Positions 63,548 through 64,000 of a stretch of 64,000 nt of DNA are shown here, one piece after another. The first letter of the stretch is position 1, and the number at the start of each line of letters is the position of its first letter. A program made the position numbers and the translations under genes. The notes under the pieces were generated by a model. The model did no database searches, was not told the DNA's origin, and worked only from the letters and a program-made list of their open reading frames with translations. Source of the DNA: Cinclus cinclus (Eukaryota; Chordata; Aves; Passeriformes; Cinclidae); NCBI RefSeq assembly GCF_963662255.1, contig NC_085049.1:62977158-63041157 (forward strand), in the 5' to 3' direction.

Positions 63548-64000
63548 CTGTAAATACAAGGGTTAAAACAAAGTTTGGAGTCTGGAGCATATTTACAAGC
63601 TTGTACGACTGTACAGCCCATTGTATTTCATGGTGAATGTTAAAAATACTTTGAAATCTAATGAATAGGAAAATACATTAGCTGTACAAATGCCATTAAT
63701 AAAATTTCCATCTAATTGAACACTGTCAAGATTTCAACCACAACCCTTTAGAAAAAAACTACATCTTCACATAAAATCCCAGATATTCATATATAGATAC
63801 ATGATGGATATCTCTGCTGATTTAACTAACATTTAATCCAAGAATGTTTAATTCAGTGGGATTACATACAGTGGGAGGACTGTTTAAAAATATATTGAGA
63901 TTGTAAGAATTTAAAATGAAAAAATATATATTTCCAGTATGCTGTAAAAAAAAAATACTTCTTTCCCCAATTTCGTCCATCAGAAATTAAAAGAACATAT

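Noticed and set aside
1..64000. Search for CRISPR arrays, operons, tRNA/rRNA genes, or a novel multi-gene system
   Set aside because: None visible. Window is explained by one large eukaryotic gene, its introns and interspersed repeats.

Overview
The window is vertebrate nuclear DNA, AT-rich and intron-dominated, and almost certainly avian. The bird signal comes from six CR1 LINE fragments with typical 3' ends (a stretch like AAGGTCCCTTCCAACCCAAA followed by ATTCTATGATTCTA-type 8-mer repeats) and from a solo LTR that begins TGTCCTGGTTT. There are no bacterial operons, CRISPR arrays or recognisable tRNA/rRNA genes. The species cannot be fixed from the sequence alone.

One gene fills the window. 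It lies on the minus strand, with its N-terminal side at high coordinates. I assembled 40 coding exons between 63547 and 4307, including the terminal exon with its stop codon. All introns are GT-AG and exon phases are compatible from end to end. The exon lengths sum to 5796 nt, which is 1931 codons plus TAA. I recognise the product as CFAP54 (cilia and flagella associated protein 54), a very large helical protein of the ciliary central apparatus (C1d projection, FAP54 in Chlamydomonas). The family is about 3,100 residues long, so roughly the C-terminal 60 percent is here. The remaining 5' exons should lie beyond position 64000. Exon numbers used below (e1 to e40) count only exons inside this window.

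Layout: 1-3700 is 3' flanking DNA with no recognised gene. 3750-4306 is the probable 3' UTR. 4307-17159 holds e40 to e33 (C-terminal region, including a charged helical segment and a Ser/Thr/Glu-rich linker). 17692-27221 holds e32 to e25. 32355-36017 holds e24 to e21. 40536-53486 holds the densest block, e20 to e8, with the most conserved-looking core. 55062-63547 holds e7 to e1. Introns contain the CR1 fragments (19258, 27466, 27740, 38641, 59450, 61035), a 451-bp solo LTR with a 5-bp target-site duplication (47939-48389), a diverged 140-bp tandem duplication (40951-41218), and many microsatellites and homopolymers.

I did not find a new multi-gene system. The points most worth a second look are splicing features of CFAP54 (a cryptic donor plus T25 tract after e32, a NAGNAG acceptor at e6, an ambiguous e22/e23 junction), the dated insertions, and a GC-rich intronic block near 62200-62800 that I could not classify.
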